Source: Pseudomonas cremoris
GTDB lineage: Bacteria; Pseudomonadota; Gammaproteobacteria; Pseudomonadales; Pseudomonadaceae
Direction of reading: 5' to 3'
DNA: 64,000 bases
Assembly: GCF_014230465.1 (NCBI RefSeq)
Contig: NZ_JAAXCY010000002.1
Location: forward strand, 124,001-188,000
This document shows, piece by piece, positions 15,816 through 25,994 of the stretch. The notes below the pieces were generated by a model that was not told the DNA's origin, did not search any database, and saw only the letters and a program-made list of their open reading frames with translations. The number at the start of each line of letters is the position of its first letter. Positions within the stretch are counted from its first letter, which is position 1. Both the position numbers and the translations under genes were made by a program.

Positions 15816-16687
15816 ACCAGCTCCTCTTCGTCTGCGCCCAGGTAGGCAGCAATCACTTTCGGGTCGTTGCGGATCGCGTCCGGCCCACCCTCGGCAATCA
15901 CGTTGCCGTGGTCCAGCACCACAATGTGGTCGGAAATACTCATCACCATGCCCATGTCGTGTTCGATCAGCACGACCGTGAGGTCGTGTTCGTCGCGCAG
16001 CAGGCGAATCATCGCGCTGAGCGCTTCGGTTTCCTGGGGGTTGAGGCCGGCTGCCGGTTCGTCCAGGCAGATGATCTGCGGACGGGTGCACATGGCGCGG
16101 GCGATTTCCAGACGGCGCTGTTGGCCGTACGAGAGTTCACCGGCCAGGCGGTTGGCGCAGTCCACCAGGTCCACTACTTCCAGCCAGTAGAAGGCGTGGT
16201 CGAGGGCGTCGCTTTCGGCCTTGCGGTAGCCCTTGGTGTTGAGGATGCCTGCAAGCATGTTGCGGTTGACCCACATGTGTTGGGCCACCAGCAGGTTTTC
16301 CACCACGGACATTTCCTTGAACAGGCGAATGTTCTGGAACGTACGGGCCAAGCCTGCGCGGTTGACCAGGTGGGTGCCGCCGAACATCTTGTAGTACACC
16401 CGGCTGAGGAAGCTTTTGGGCGAGACAAAGTCGGTGGGCTGGAAACGCTCGCCGAGCAATTGGATCACGTCGGTCTGCTTGCCGCGTACGTTGAGATTGA
16501 TCTTGCCGCCGCTGGCTTTGTAGAAGCCGGTGAGGCAGTTGAACACGGTGGTCTTGCCGGCGCCGTTGGGGCCGATCAGGGCGAAGATCGAGTTGCGTTC
16601 GACCTTGAGGCTCACATCGCTCAAAGCCTTGATGCCACCGAAGTGCATCATCAGGTGTTCCACAGAGAGCACGACTTCCTTGCTCAT
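15812..16687 (-). CDS. livG: Branched-chain amino acid ABC transporter ATP-binding protein LivG (BraF)
   Basis: A 291-residue ABC ATPase with Walker A GPNGAGKTT, signature LSYGQQRRLEIARAM, and Walker B IICLDEPAAGLNP. The insert of about 40 residues between Walker A and the Q-loop (FVSPKSFLSRVYYKMFGG region) is usual for LivG/BraF. It pairs with LivF. It overlaps both neighbours by 4 bp, so livM, livG and livF are translationally coupled. Confidence 0.95.
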   Translation of the reverse strand: MSKEVVLSVEHLMMHFGGIKALSDVSLKVERNSIFALIGPNGAGKTTVFNCLTGFYKASGGKINLNVRGKQTDVIQLLGERFQPTDFVSPKSFLSRVYYKMFGGTHLVNRAGLARTFQNIRLFKEMSVVENLLVAQHMWVNRNMLAGILNTKGYRKAESDALDHAFYWLEVVDLVDCANRLAGELSYGQQRRLEIARAMCTRPQIICLDEPAAGLNPQETEALSAMIRLLRDEHDLTVVLIEHDMGMVMSISDHIVVLDHGNVIAEGGPDAIRNDPKVIAAYLGADEEELV

Positions 16688-17961
16688 GGCGCCACTCCTT
16701 TACGTGGGGTCACACCGGTACGGCTGATGCGGATCAGGCCGCGTGGGCGCCAGATCATCATCACCACCATCAACACGCCAAACAGCAGCACGCGGTACTC
16801 GGAGAAGCTGCGCAGCAGTTCCGGCGCAACGGTCAACACGAACGCCGCGATCACCACGCCCACCGTCGAGCCCATGCCGCCCAAGACCACGATGGCCAGG
16901 ATTAGCGCCGACTCGAAGAACGTGAATGACGACGGGTTGACGAACCCTTGGTAACTGGCAAAGAACACCCCGGCCAAACCGGCGGTGGAGGCACCGATGG
17001 TGAACGCCGAGAGCTTGACCAGCACGTGGTTCAGGCCCATGGAGCGGCAGGCGATTTCATCTTCGCGCAAGGCTTCCCAGGCACGGCCCACCGGCATGCG
17101 GGTCAGGCGATGCTTGATGTACAACACGGCCAGCACCACCAGGAACAGCACGATGTAGATGAACATGAACTTGATGTTGGGGTTGTAATCAATGCCGAAG
17201 AACTCGTGGAACGGAATCCCGCCGTCCTTGGCCTTGCGCCCGAATTCCAGGCCGAGGAAGGTCGGTGAAGGCACCGGCATACCGTTCGGGCCGCCGGTAA
17301 ACGACAGCCAGTTATTGAGCACCAGGCGGATGATTTCACCGAAACCCAGGGTCACGATGGCCAGGTAGTCACCGTGCATTCGCAACACCGGGAACCCGAG
17401 TATGCACCCCGCCAACGCCGCCGCGATGGCCGCCAGTGGCAGCACGGTCCAGAAGCCCAGGCCGAGGTATTGATAACCCAGCGCCAGGCCGTAGGCGCCG
17501 ATGGCGTAGAACGCCACGTAACCCAGGTCGAGCAGGCCCGCCAGGCCGACCACGATGTTGAGGCCCAGGCCGAGCAATACGTAGATCAGCCCGAGGATCA
17601 CCACGGTCAGCAGGTACTTGTTGGCGAAGATCGGGAACACGATGGCGATCACGATCAGTGCCGGGATGATCCAGCGCAGGCGCGACTTGTAGTCCGGCGC
17701 CAGCACGTGCACACCCGAGCCACTGCTCTCGAAGCCCTGCAGAATCTTCAGGCCTTTGGGGGTTTGCAGGAACAGGCTCATGGCGAAGCGGCCGACCATC
17801 ACGATGGCCACCAGCAGGCCCACACGGGCCGGTTCCAGGTTGAAGCTGTAGCCGTCGAGGACCACGCCGACGATCGGACCGAACACGATCAGCGAAATCA
17901 GCCCGGCGAGGACCGTATCGACCACACTTTTCTTGATATCGATGGGTTTGGCAGCAGACAT
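16684..17961 (-). CDS. livM: Branched-chain amino acid ABC transporter permease LivM (BraE)
   Basis: A 425-residue permease. The N-terminal region of about 90 residues contains two helices (the DUF3382 extension found in Pseudomonas/E. coli LivM). The BPD_transp_2 permease core follows (GLAGLLDLGYVAFYAIGAYG, and EIACRSMGLN in the coupling loop). It forms the membrane channel with LivH. It overlaps livG by 4 bp and begins 2 bp after the livH stop region. Confidence 0.95.
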   Translation of the reverse strand: MSAAKPIDIKKSVVDTVLAGLISLIVFGPIVGVVLDGYSFNLEPARVGLLVAIVMVGRFAMSLFLQTPKGLKILQGFESSGSGVHVLAPDYKSRLRWIIPALIVIAIVFPIFANKYLLTVVILGLIYVLLGLGLNIVVGLAGLLDLGYVAFYAIGAYGLALGYQYLGLGFWTVLPLAAIAAALAGCILGFPVLRMHGDYLAIVTLGFGEIIRLVLNNWLSFTGGPNGMPVPSPTFLGLEFGRKAKDGGIPFHEFFGIDYNPNIKFMFIYIVLFLVVLAVLYIKHRLTRMPVGRAWEALREDEIACRSMGLNHVLVKLSAFTIGASTAGLAGVFFASYQGFVNPSSFTFFESALILAIVVLGGMGSTVGVVIAAFVLTVAPELLRSFSEYRVLLFGVLMVVMMIWRPRGLIRISRTGVTPRKGVAP

Positions 17962-17963
17962 GT

Positions 17964-18878
<915 letters not shown>

Positions 18879-18969
18879 AACGCAATCTCACGCGGTGAGC
18901 ACCTGCACACCTGTGGGTGTGCGGCGCTTCTGGAGGAAAAGACAGATCTCGATCACAGCACAGTCCCCC

Positions 18970-19058
18970 TGTGGGAGCGGGCTTGCTCGCGAATGCGGTG
19001 TGTCAGAAACACATTCAGAGACTGACACTCCGCTTTCGCGAGCAAGCCCGCTCCCACA
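18970..19058. repeat. REP pair (REPIN) inside the bra/liv operon
   Basis: Head-inward type with spacer TGCGGTGTGTCAGAAACACA...CTGACACTCCG. It lies between braC, the first gene, and livH, the second, 22 bp after the braC stop codon. That is the position at which REP sequences stabilise the upstream mRNA in E. coli malE-malF. Confidence 0.95.
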
Positions 19059-19079
19059 TTGGGTCCGTGGTGCTTGTAA

Positions 19080-20216
19080 TTACTTCTGTTTTTCCAGCTG
19101 ATGGTATTTACCGTCTTTGTCCCACTGGTAAACCACGTAGTCGGAGACTTTCAGGTCGCCCTTGCCGTCCCAGGCTTTTTCACCCATGACGGTTTTCACC
19201 GGGTGAGCCTTGAGCCACTTGGCGGCGTCTTCGCCCTTGTTGGACTTGGCACCGTTGAAACCAGCGGCCAGGGCCTGGATCGAGGCGTAGGCGTACAGGG
19301 TGTAGCCTTCCGGCTCGACGCCCGCCTTGCGGAATTGCTCAACGACGGCCTTGCTGTCTGGCAGCAGGCGCGGGTCGGCGCCGAAGGTCATGTAGACGCC
19401 GTCGACGTACTGCGCGCCGCCAGCGGTGGCAACCAGTTCGTCGGTGACAACGCCGTCATCGGACATGAACTTGACGTCTTTCAAACCGGCTTCACGGATC
19501 TGGCGAACCAGTGGACCGGCTTCTGGGTGCAGGCCGCCGAAGTACACGACGTCAGCACCGGTGGAGCGGATCTTGGTGACCAGGGCGCTGAAGTCTTTTT
19601 CGCCACGGGTCAGGCCTTCTTCCAGCACCGGCTTCACGCCGCGCTTGGTCAACTGGGCAGCGGTAGCGTCGGCCAGGCCTTTGCCGTAGGTGTCCTTGTC
19701 ATTGATGACTGCGACTTTCTTGCCCTTGAGCACGTCGACGATGTAGTCGCCGGCGACGATGCCTTGCTGGTCGTCACGCCCGCACATACGGAACACAGCG
19801 CCCAGGCCACGCTCGGTCACCTGTGGGTTGGTGGAGCCCGGGGTGATCATGATGATGCCCGCTTCGTCGTACACCTCGGAAGCCGGGATGGTGTTCGACG
19901 AGCAGAAGTGCCCGACCACGCCGATCACTTTGTCCTGGTCAGCCAGGCGGTTGGCCACGGCCACCGCTTGCTTGGGTTCGCAGGCATCGTCACCGGCAAC
20001 CAGCTTGATCTGCTCGCCGTTGACGCCACCGGCCTTGTTGATTACATCGGCTGCCGCCTGGGCACCCTTCATGTACTGCTCACCGAAAGCAGCGTTGGCA
20101 CCCGTCATGGGCCCCGCGACGCCAATCTTCACATCAGCTTGAACAAACGTAGAAACACCCAGTGCCGCTGCAACGGCGAGGGCCAGAAAACCTTTCTTGT
20201 AAAACGTCTGGGACAT
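19080..20216 (-). CDS. braC: Branched-chain amino acid-binding protein BraC (LivJ/LivK type)
   Basis: A 378-residue periplasmic binding protein. The signal peptide (about 1-26, ending TFVQA) leads to mature DVKIGVAGPMTG, the usual first strand of Leu/Ile/Val-binding proteins. Two cysteines (DDACEPKQA and GHFCSSNTIPA) form the conserved disulfide. It captures leucine, isoleucine and valine for LivHMGF. The ATG at 20216 follows GGAG by 8 nt, while an upstream in-frame start at 20249 lacks a site. It is the first gene of the operon, behind a sigma-54 promoter. Confidence 0.95.
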   Translation of the reverse strand: MSQTFYKKGFLALAVAAALGVSTFVQADVKIGVAGPMTGANAAFGEQYMKGAQAAADVINKAGGVNGEQIKLVAGDDACEPKQAVAVANRLADQDKVIGVVGHFCSSNTIPASEVYDEAGIIMITPGSTNPQVTERGLGAVFRMCGRDDQQGIVAGDYIVDVLKGKKVAVINDKDTYGKGLADATAAQLTKRGVKPVLEEGLTRGEKDFSALVTKIRSTGADVVYFGGLHPEAGPLVRQIREAGLKDVKFMSDDGVVTDELVATAGGAQYVDGVYMTFGADPRLLPDSKAVVEQFRKAGVEPEGYTLYAYASIQALAAGFNGAKSNKGEDAAKWLKAHPVKTVMGEKAWDGKGDLKVSDYVVYQWDKDGKYHQLEKQK

Positions 20217-20285
20217 GAGTGGTGCTCCGATATTTTTGATTTTAGGCACTACAACTTGCGTTCAAACTTTCCACTGAAAGCCCAG

Positions 20286-20301
20286 AGCAAGCCTCGTGCC
20301 A
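20286..20301 (-). promoter_or_regulatory. Sigma-54 (RpoN) promoter of the braC-livHMGF operon
   Basis: On the minus strand the sequence is TGGCACGAGGCTTGCT, matching the RpoN consensus TGGCACG-N4-TTGCW at every defined base, with exactly 10 bp between the GG and GC elements. The inferred transcript starts near 20275, giving a leader of about 60 nt. The remaining gap up to 20590 has no gene. GGTGC-type half-sites at 20395-20400 (GGTGCA) and 20436-20440 (GCACC) could bind an enhancer-binding protein, but their spacing is not a classical NtrC site. Confidence 0.8.
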
Positions 20302-20590
20302 TTACGTTTTTATTCTTCAAAAAGACACGGTGTCATTGTTATTACGGGCGTTTCGGCTCCGCTTGCCAGGACGTGCAACCCTCTAGCCTCAGGAGGTGCA
20401 ACCGACAAGCCAAAAAAGTACAACCCTGACAGGTCGCACCTGCAACCAGACGGAGAAACGACAGTTCCTACAGCTGTAACAGACTGCGTAACGGAACTGC
20501 ACATTTACAGTGCGTGATTGCTACGACTTGCACCAATACAGATTAGTAGCCTGCTAAGAAAATGCAGGCTTTTGAAGGGTATTTCGCTGA

Positions 20591-21874
20591 TCAGATCACG
20601 ATCCTCAGGCATTGCCCGGCGTGATAGAGCGAGAATCCAGCCTCATAAAGACAGCTGCGCAGGCCAACGCCGGCCAACGGCTGCATCGGCGCGAAGGGAA
20701 TCGGCAAGGCCTGGGGATTCTGGTGACACAAGTAGTCGGCAAACGCCTTGCCGACCACACTGCCGGTGGTGACGCCGCGCCCGTTATAGCCCGTAACGGC
20801 CACGAGGCCCGGCGCCGGTTCGAACAGACGCATGAGGTGATCGGGGGTAAAGGCGATGCAGCCAGTCCAGGTGTATTCCCATTGCACCGATTTGAGGTAC
20901 GGGAAGTAATGCTGCTGCACCCGATCGGCCCACGCCTTGAGGAACCACGCCGGTTTCTGGTTGCCATTGCCCAGGCTGCCGAGCAACAGGCGGCCATCGG
21001 CGTCGCGGCGAATACTGCTCAACACTTGGCGTGTATCCCAAGAGCCTTGACCGCCAGGCAGGATCTGCTGGGCGGCGTCATCTGTCAGCGGGGCCGACGC
21101 GACTTGGTAGTAGTAACCGGGGAAGAAATTGCGCCGAAGCTCGGTCCACTCTCCTTCGGTGTAGGCGTTGGAGGCGATTACCACTTGTGCAGCCTGCACC
21201 GAACCCTGAGCAGTTTGCACCGACCACTGCGCGCCTTGGCGCTCCAACTGAGTCACCGGGGAATGGTCAAACAGCTGCCCGCCAAGGCCTGCGGCAGCGT
21301 TGGCCAAACCACTGGTATAGGCCATCGGGTTTAGGGTGCCAGCACGCCGATCCAGCAAGGCCGCTGCAATTTTTTTTGTGCCCGTGGCGTGCTCGCATGC
21401 CTGGCCGGTGAGCAATTCTACCGGCGCGCCACGGCGCTTCCATTGTTCTTCACGGCTGCGTAAATCCGCCTCGCCACGCGCGTTGTGCGCCATGTGCAAG
21501 GTGCCCTCGCGGCGCAATTGGCAATCGATGCTGTATTTGTCGATCAGGCTGAACACCAACGAGGGTGCCGCGCCCAACATGCGGTTGAGCTGACTGCCCA
21601 CCTCTGTGCCGAAACCGGCTTCGATGTCATCCGGCGGGATCCACAGGCCGGCGTTCACCAAGCCGACATTGCGCCCCGAACCACCGTGGCCGGTACGATG
21701 CGCTTCCAGCACGGCGACGCTTTTGCCCTGCTCCAGCAGATGAATGGCCGCCGACAAGCCGGTGATGCCGGCGCCGATCACGCACACATCCACCTTGAGT
21801 TCGCCCTTGAGTGCGGCGCGATCAGGCCGACTGGGGGTGAGGTGTTCCCATAAACATGTTTCGCGTAATGCCAT
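20591..21874 (-). CDS. amaA: L-pipecolate oxidase AmaA (FAD-dependent)
   Basis: A 427-residue DAO-fold flavoprotein. The FAD-binding Rossmann motif VIGAGITGLSAA lies near residue 30, with the second GG-doublet GGSGRNVGL. The C-terminal signature TPDHLMRLFEPAPGLVAV is followed by ALFYEAGFSLYHAGQ-like tail residues. It closely resembles P. putida AmaA, which oxidises L-pipecolate to piperideine-6-carboxylate in D-lysine catabolism. The ATG at 21874 (MALRETCLWEHLTP) was chosen as in that protein. It lies downstream of amaB, same strand, with a REP pair in the 158-bp gap. Confidence 0.88.
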   Translation of the reverse strand: MALRETCLWEHLTPSRPDRAALKGELKVDVCVIGAGITGLSAAIHLLEQGKSVAVLEAHRTGHGGSGRNVGLVNAGLWIPPDDIEAGFGTEVGSQLNRMLGAAPSLVFSLIDKYSIDCQLRREGTLHMAHNARGEADLRSREEQWKRRGAPVELLTGQACEHATGTKKIAAALLDRRAGTLNPMAYTSGLANAAAGLGGQLFDHSPVTQLERQGAQWSVQTAQGSVQAAQVVIASNAYTEGEWTELRRNFFPGYYYQVASAPLTDDAAQQILPGGQGSWDTRQVLSSIRRDADGRLLLGSLGNGNQKPAWFLKAWADRVQQHYFPYLKSVQWEYTWTGCIAFTPDHLMRLFEPAPGLVAVTGYNGRGVTTGSVVGKAFADYLCHQNPQALPIPFAPMQPLAGVGLRSCLYEAGFSLYHAGQCLRIVI

Positions 21875-21931
21875 TGCCAGACTCCGATGAGACCTAACAA
21901 ACATCTATTCCGAACGGTAAATGCAATCAAA

Positions 21932-22020
21932 TGTGGGAGCGGGCTTGCTCGCGAACGCGGTGTGTCAGTCAACAGATGTACAACTGATCTACCGCATTCG
22001 CGAGCAAGCCCGCTCCCACA
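21932..22020. repeat. REP pair (REPIN) between amaB and amaA
   Basis: Head-inward type with spacer GCGGTGTGTCAGTCAACAG...CAACTGATCTACCGC. It lies 12 bp beyond the amaB stop codon and upstream of amaA, so it interrupts the likely transcript. Confidence 0.95.
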
Positions 22021-22032
22021 TTTTTAACCGCG

Positions 22033-23523
22033 TTAGTCGAACGTGATGCCCTGCGCCAGCGGCAACTCCAGCGAGTAGTTCACGGTATTGGTCTGGCGAC
22101 GCATATACCCACGCCATGCATCCGACCCCGATTCGCGCCCGCCACCGGTCTCTTTCTCGCCACCAAACGCGCCGCCGATTTCCGCACCGCTTGGGCCGAT
22201 ATTGACGTTGGCGATGCCGCAGTCACTGCCCACCGCCGACATGAACTGCTCGGCTTCACGCACATCGGTGGTGAAGATGCACGACGACAAACCTTGAGGC
22301 ACCGCGTTGTTCAGGCGCAGGGCTTCGGCGAAGTCGGTGTACCCGACCACGTACAGGATCGGCGCGAAGGTTTCGGTACAAACCACGTCGCTTTGCTCGG
22401 GCATTTCCACGATGGCCGGCGACACGTAGTAGGCATTCGGGAACTTGTCTTCCAGTTGGCGCTTGCCGCCGAACACCTTGCCGCCTTCGCTCAAGGCTTG
22501 CTCCAAGGCATCCTGCATGTTTTCGAAACCATGCTTGTCAATCAGCGGGCCGATCAGGTTGCCTTCCAGCGGATGGCCAATGCGCACTTTGGAATAGGCG
22601 GCCTTGAGGCGGGTAACGATCTCCTCCTTCACCGACTCATGGGCGATCAGGCGACGCAGGGTGGTGCAGCGCTGGCCGGCGGTGCCGACCGCACTGAACA
22701 GGATGGCGCGCACGGCCATGTCCAGGTCAGCGCTTGGGCCGAGGATCATCGCGTTGTTGCCGCCCAGTTCGAGGATGCTGCGGGCAAAACGTGCAGCGAC
22801 CTTCGGCGCGACTTCGCGGCCCATACGAGTACTGCCGGTGGCGCTGATCAGGGCCACACGCGGGTCATCGACCAACGCGGCGCCGGCATCGCGGCCGCCG
22901 ATGATGACTTGACTGAGGTATTGCGGGGCATCGTTGAAATTCTTCAGCACACGTTCGAACAGCGCCTGGCAGGCCAGGGCGGTGAGCGGGGTCTTTTCCG
23001 AGGGTTTCCAGATCACGGCGTTGCCGCACACCAGCGCCAGGGTGGTGTTCCACGCCCACACGGCCACCGGAAAGTTGAAGGCGCTGATCACGCCGACCAC
23101 GCCCAACGGGTGCCAGGTTTCACGCATGTGGTGGCCTGGACGCTCGGAGGCGATGGTCAAGCCGTAGAGCTGGCGGGACAGGCCGACGGCGAAGTCGCAG
23201 ATGTCGATCATTTCCTGCACTTCGCCCAGGCCTTCCTGGGTGATCTTGCCGGCTTCCCACGACACCAGTTCGCCGAGATCAGCCTTGTATTCGCGCAGCA
23301 CGTCGCCGAACTGGCGCACCAGCTCACCGCGACGCGGGGCCGGCACTTTGCGCCAGGCGTCGAATGCATGCTCAGCGCGACTGACCTGTTGCTCCACTTC
23401 GGCGGCACCCTCCCACTGCACACTGCCGATACGGCTGCCGTCAATCGGCGAATGCACGGGGTGTTTGCCCGACTGGTACAACGCTGGGTTTACCCCGAGA
23501 CGATCAAGCAATGCGGCAACCAT
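22033..23523 (-). CDS. amaB: Piperideine-6-carboxylate / aminoadipate semialdehyde dehydrogenase AmaB (ALDH7)
   Basis: A 496-residue aldehyde dehydrogenase of the antiquitin (ALDH7) class. The oxyanion Asn150 is in SAFNFPVAVW, the general base Glu252 in LELGGNNAM, and the nucleophile Cys286 in GTAGQRCTTLRRL. It converts the semialdehyde formed by AmaA into 2-aminoadipate with NAD(P). The pairing with amaA and a LysR gene is the P. putida arrangement, which makes the substrate assignment firm. The gene is divergent from the LysR regulator across a 154-bp gap. Confidence 0.92.
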   Translation of the reverse strand: MVAALLDRLGVNPALYQSGKHPVHSPIDGSRIGSVQWEGAAEVEQQVSRAEHAFDAWRKVPAPRRGELVRQFGDVLREYKADLGELVSWEAGKITQEGLGEVQEMIDICDFAVGLSRQLYGLTIASERPGHHMRETWHPLGVVGVISAFNFPVAVWAWNTTLALVCGNAVIWKPSEKTPLTALACQALFERVLKNFNDAPQYLSQVIIGGRDAGAALVDDPRVALISATGSTRMGREVAPKVAARFARSILELGGNNAMILGPSADLDMAVRAILFSAVGTAGQRCTTLRRLIAHESVKEEIVTRLKAAYSKVRIGHPLEGNLIGPLIDKHGFENMQDALEQALSEGGKVFGGKRQLEDKFPNAYYVSPAIVEMPEQSDVVCTETFAPILYVVGYTDFAEALRLNNAVPQGLSSCIFTTDVREAEQFMSAVGSDCGIANVNIGPSGAEIGGAFGGEKETGGGRESGSDAWRGYMRRQTNTVNYSLELPLAQGITFD

Positions 23524-23651
23524 GGGTCACTCCTTCAATCTGCAAACAGAAAATTCGCGCCGCGGCCCGCACGGCGATCCAGACCTTATTTGTAGCTGGC
23601 CCAAGACTTGCCAACAAACGACGATTAGGCGAGATATCATTCCGTTTATTC

Positions 23652-23662
23652 ATGCAAAGCAT
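23652..23662. promoter_or_regulatory. Palindrome in the amaB/lysR divergent promoter region
   Basis: ATGCAAAGCAT, an 11-bp perfect dyad, lies 15 bp before the GTG start of the LysR gene. With its flanks it fits the T-N11-A shape of LysR-type operators (TTCATGCAAAGCATAAA). The position suggests autoregulation plus control of amaB. The function is inferred only. Confidence 0.4.
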
Positions 23663-23677
23663 AAAAAGAGGCACGCC

Positions 23678-24568
23678 GTGCTGAACAAAAGACATTTGCC
23701 CTCGATCACCGCCCTGCAGTGCTTCGAAGCCGCCACCCGCCACCTGAGCTTCACCCGCGCCGCCGAGGAGCTGAACCTCACGCAGAGCGCGGTGAGCAAG
23801 CAGGTGGCGCAGTTGGAAGAATTACTCCAGCACCTGCTGTTTCGCCGCGTGCGTCGCCGCTTGCAGATGACCCCTGCGGGCGATTTGTACTTGGTGGAAG
23901 TGAGAAAAATCCTCACGCAGGTGGAGATGTCCACCCACTACCTGCGCTCCTACGGTGGCGAGACCGAAGTGCTGCGCGTCTCTACGCCCTACACCTTCGG
24001 CGCACGCTGGCTGGTGCCGCGCCTCAAAGGCTGGCGGCTGCGTCACCCGCAAATCCACCTAGACCTGTGCAACGAACAGGAACCGGACGAACTGCTGCAA
24101 GGCAAGGCCGACATGGCCTTCTACTTTGGCCAGGGCTCACGCCCCGGTACCGAGAGCCTCAAGCTGTTCAGCGAAGAGCTGGTGCCGGTGTGTGCGCCGG
24201 AGAGCCTGCCTGCGCGGCCATTTACGGACCCAACGCAACTGAGCGACCTGGTGCTGCTGCAAAATGCCTCACGGCCTCAGGGCTGGCATGACTGGTTTGC
24301 CAGCCAGGGTTACCAGACCGAGCACAGTTACCACGGGCCGCGTTTCGATACGTTCTATATGTGCATTCGTGCGGCGCAGGTGGGCTGTGGCGTGGCGTTG
24401 TTGCCACGATTCCTGGTGGAAGAGGAATTGGCGGACGGCAAGCTGGTGATCCCGTGGCAGCATGCGATGCCGAGCCAGGATGCGTATTACTTGGCTTACC
24501 CCGAGCATTCGGCGGAGGTGCCCAAGGTGCGCGAATTTGTGAAGTGGATGATGGAGCAAGTGATTTAG
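23678..24568 (+). CDS. LysR family regulator (GcvA-like) of the ama genes
   Basis: A 296-residue LysR-type regulator. The N-terminal winged HTH is about residues 6-63 (LPSITALQCFEAATRHLSF, then AAEELNLTQSAVSKQVAQLE). The effector domain starts near residue 90 and ends with GCGVALLPRFLVEEELADG. The start is a GTG at 23678, four bases after AGAGGCACGCC, since no ATG gives a normal N-terminus. The divergent position next to amaB suggests that it activates amaBA in response to a lysine catabolite. Confidence 0.88.
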   Translation: MLNKRHLPSITALQCFEAATRHLSFTRAAEELNLTQSAVSKQVAQLEELLQHLLFRRVRRRLQMTPAGDLYLVEVRKILTQVEMSTHYLRSYGGETEVLRVSTPYTFGARWLVPRLKGWRLRHPQIHLDLCNEQEPDELLQGKADMAFYFGQGSRPGTESLKLFSEELVPVCAPESLPARPFTDPTQLSDLVLLQNASRPQGWHDWFASQGYQTEHSYHGPRFDTFYMCIRAAQVGCGVALLPRFLVEEELADGKLVIPWQHAMPSQDAYYLAYPEHSAEVPKVREFVKWMMEQVI

Positions 24569-24584
24569 CGCCTGAAATATCGCC

Positions 24585-24651
24585 TTCGCGAGCAAGCCCG
24601 CTCCCACACTTGGAATGCATTCCAAAATGTGGGAGCGGGCTTGCTCGCGAA
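24585..24651. repeat. REP pair (REPIN), head-outward, short spacer
   Basis: Inverted and forward cores are separated by only about 19 bp (TTGGAATGCATTCCAAAA, itself a near-perfect palindrome). This is the shortest spacer of the family here. It lies between the LysR gene and pncB. Confidence 0.93.
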
Positions 24652-24776
24652 AGCGTCAGCAGCCACAACGCAAAAAATCACTGGCAAAACCCTACAGGTC
24701 TATGCGCCACTAGCCCCCTTCCTTAATTGTGCGTAAAGGTCGGCGCCCATCGCCGACTCGTCTGGAGATTCCCGTT

Positions 24777-25991
24777 ATGAGCGAGAGTGTGTTTGCCGAT
24801 CGCATCGTGCAGAACCTGCTCGACACCGACTTCTACAAGCTGACCATGATGCAGGCGGTGCTGCACAACTACCCGAACGTGGAAGTTGAATGGGAGTTTC
24901 GTTGCCGCAACAGTGAGGACCTGCGCCCGTACCTGGCGGAAATCCGCTACCAGATCGAGCGCCTCGCCGAGTTGAGCCTGAGCCCCGATCAACTGGGTTT
25001 CCTGGAGCGCATCAGCTTCATGAAGCCGGACTTTCTGCGCTTCCTCGGGCTGTTCCGTTTCAACCTTCGTTATGTGCAGACCGGCATCGAGAACGGCGAA
25101 TTATTTATCCGCCTGCGCGGGCCGTGGCTGCATGTGATCCTGTTTGAAGTGCCGATGCTGGCCATCGTCAGCGAAGTGCGTAACCGCTACCGCTACCAGA
25201 CCGTGATCCTCGAACAAGCCCGCGAGCAGCTGTACCGCAAGTTCGATTGGCTGACGGCCAATGCCAGCAGCGAAGAACTGTCCGAGCTGCAAGTAGCCGA
25301 CTTCGGCACCCGCCGACGCTTCTCGTACCGGGTGCAGGAAGAAGTGGTCAGCGTGCTCAAGCACGATTTCCCCGGGCGTTTTGTCGGCACCAGCAACGTG
25401 CACCTGGCACGAGAGCTGGACATGAAGCCGCTCGGCACCATGGCCCACGAGTGGATCATGGCCCACCAGCAATTGGGCCCACGCCTGATCGACAGCCAGA
25501 TCGCCGCCCTCGACTGCTGGGTCCGCGAATACCGTGGCCTGCTGGGCATCGCCCTGACCGACTGCATCACCACCGACGCGTTCCTCGGCGACTTCGACCT
25601 GTACTTCGCCAAGCTGTTCGACGGCCTGCGCCACGACTCCGGTGATCCGGTGCAGTGGGCAGAAAAAGCCATCGCCCACTACCATAAGCTCGGCATCGAG
25701 CCGATGAGCAAGACGTTGGTGTTCTCCGACAGCCTGTCGCTGCCCAAGGCCTTGGAGATCTTCCGGGCGCTGCGCGGGCGCATCAATGTGAGCTTCGGCA
25801 TCGGCACCAACCTGACCTGCGATATTCCAGGTGTGGAGCCCATGAGCATCGTGCTTAAAATGACTGCCTGCAATGGCCAGCCTGTCGCCAAGATCTCCGA
25901 CGAAGCGGGCAAGACCCATTGCACCGACCCGAATTTTGTCGCCTATTTGCGGCACGTTTTCAAAGTACCTGCCCTTTCCAGCAAGGAGTGA
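24777..25991 (+). CDS. pncB: Nicotinate phosphoribosyltransferase PncB
   Basis: A 404-residue enzyme that makes nicotinate mononucleotide from nicotinate and PRPP, the entry of the Preiss-Handler NAD salvage route. It begins [28 protein letters not shown]. The phosphorylated histidine region reads [12 protein letters not shown] (about 218-229), and RHDSGDP and GIGTNLTCD form the PRPP site. The ATG at 24777 follows GGAG. nadE starts 3 bp after its stop, so the two NAD genes are co-transcribed. Confidence 0.96.
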   Translation: MSESVFADRIVQNLLDTDFYKLTMMQAVLHNYPNVEVEWEFRCRNSEDLRPYLAEIRYQIERLAELSLSPDQLGFLERISFMKPDFLRFLGLFRFNLRYVQTGIENGELFIRLRGPWLHVILFEVPMLAIVSEVRNRYRYQTVILEQAREQLYRKFDWLTANASSEELSELQVADFGTRRRFSYRVQEEVVSVLKHDFPGRFVGTSNVHLARELDMKPLGTMAHEWIMAHQQLGPRLIDSQIAALDCWVREYRGLLGIALTDCITTDAFLGDFDLYFAKLFDGLRHDSGDPVQWAEKAIAHYHKLGIEPMSKTLVFSDSLSLPKALEIFRALRGRINVSFGIGTNLTCDIPGVEPMSIVLKMTACNGQPVAKISDEAGKTHCTDPNFVAYLRHVFKVPALSSKE

Positions 25992-25994
25992 ATC

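Noticed and set aside
24658..24776. Extra 16 codons before PncB
   Set aside because: [10 protein letters not shown]... does not belong to the family, while the ATG at 24777 has GGAG and gives the conserved N-terminus.
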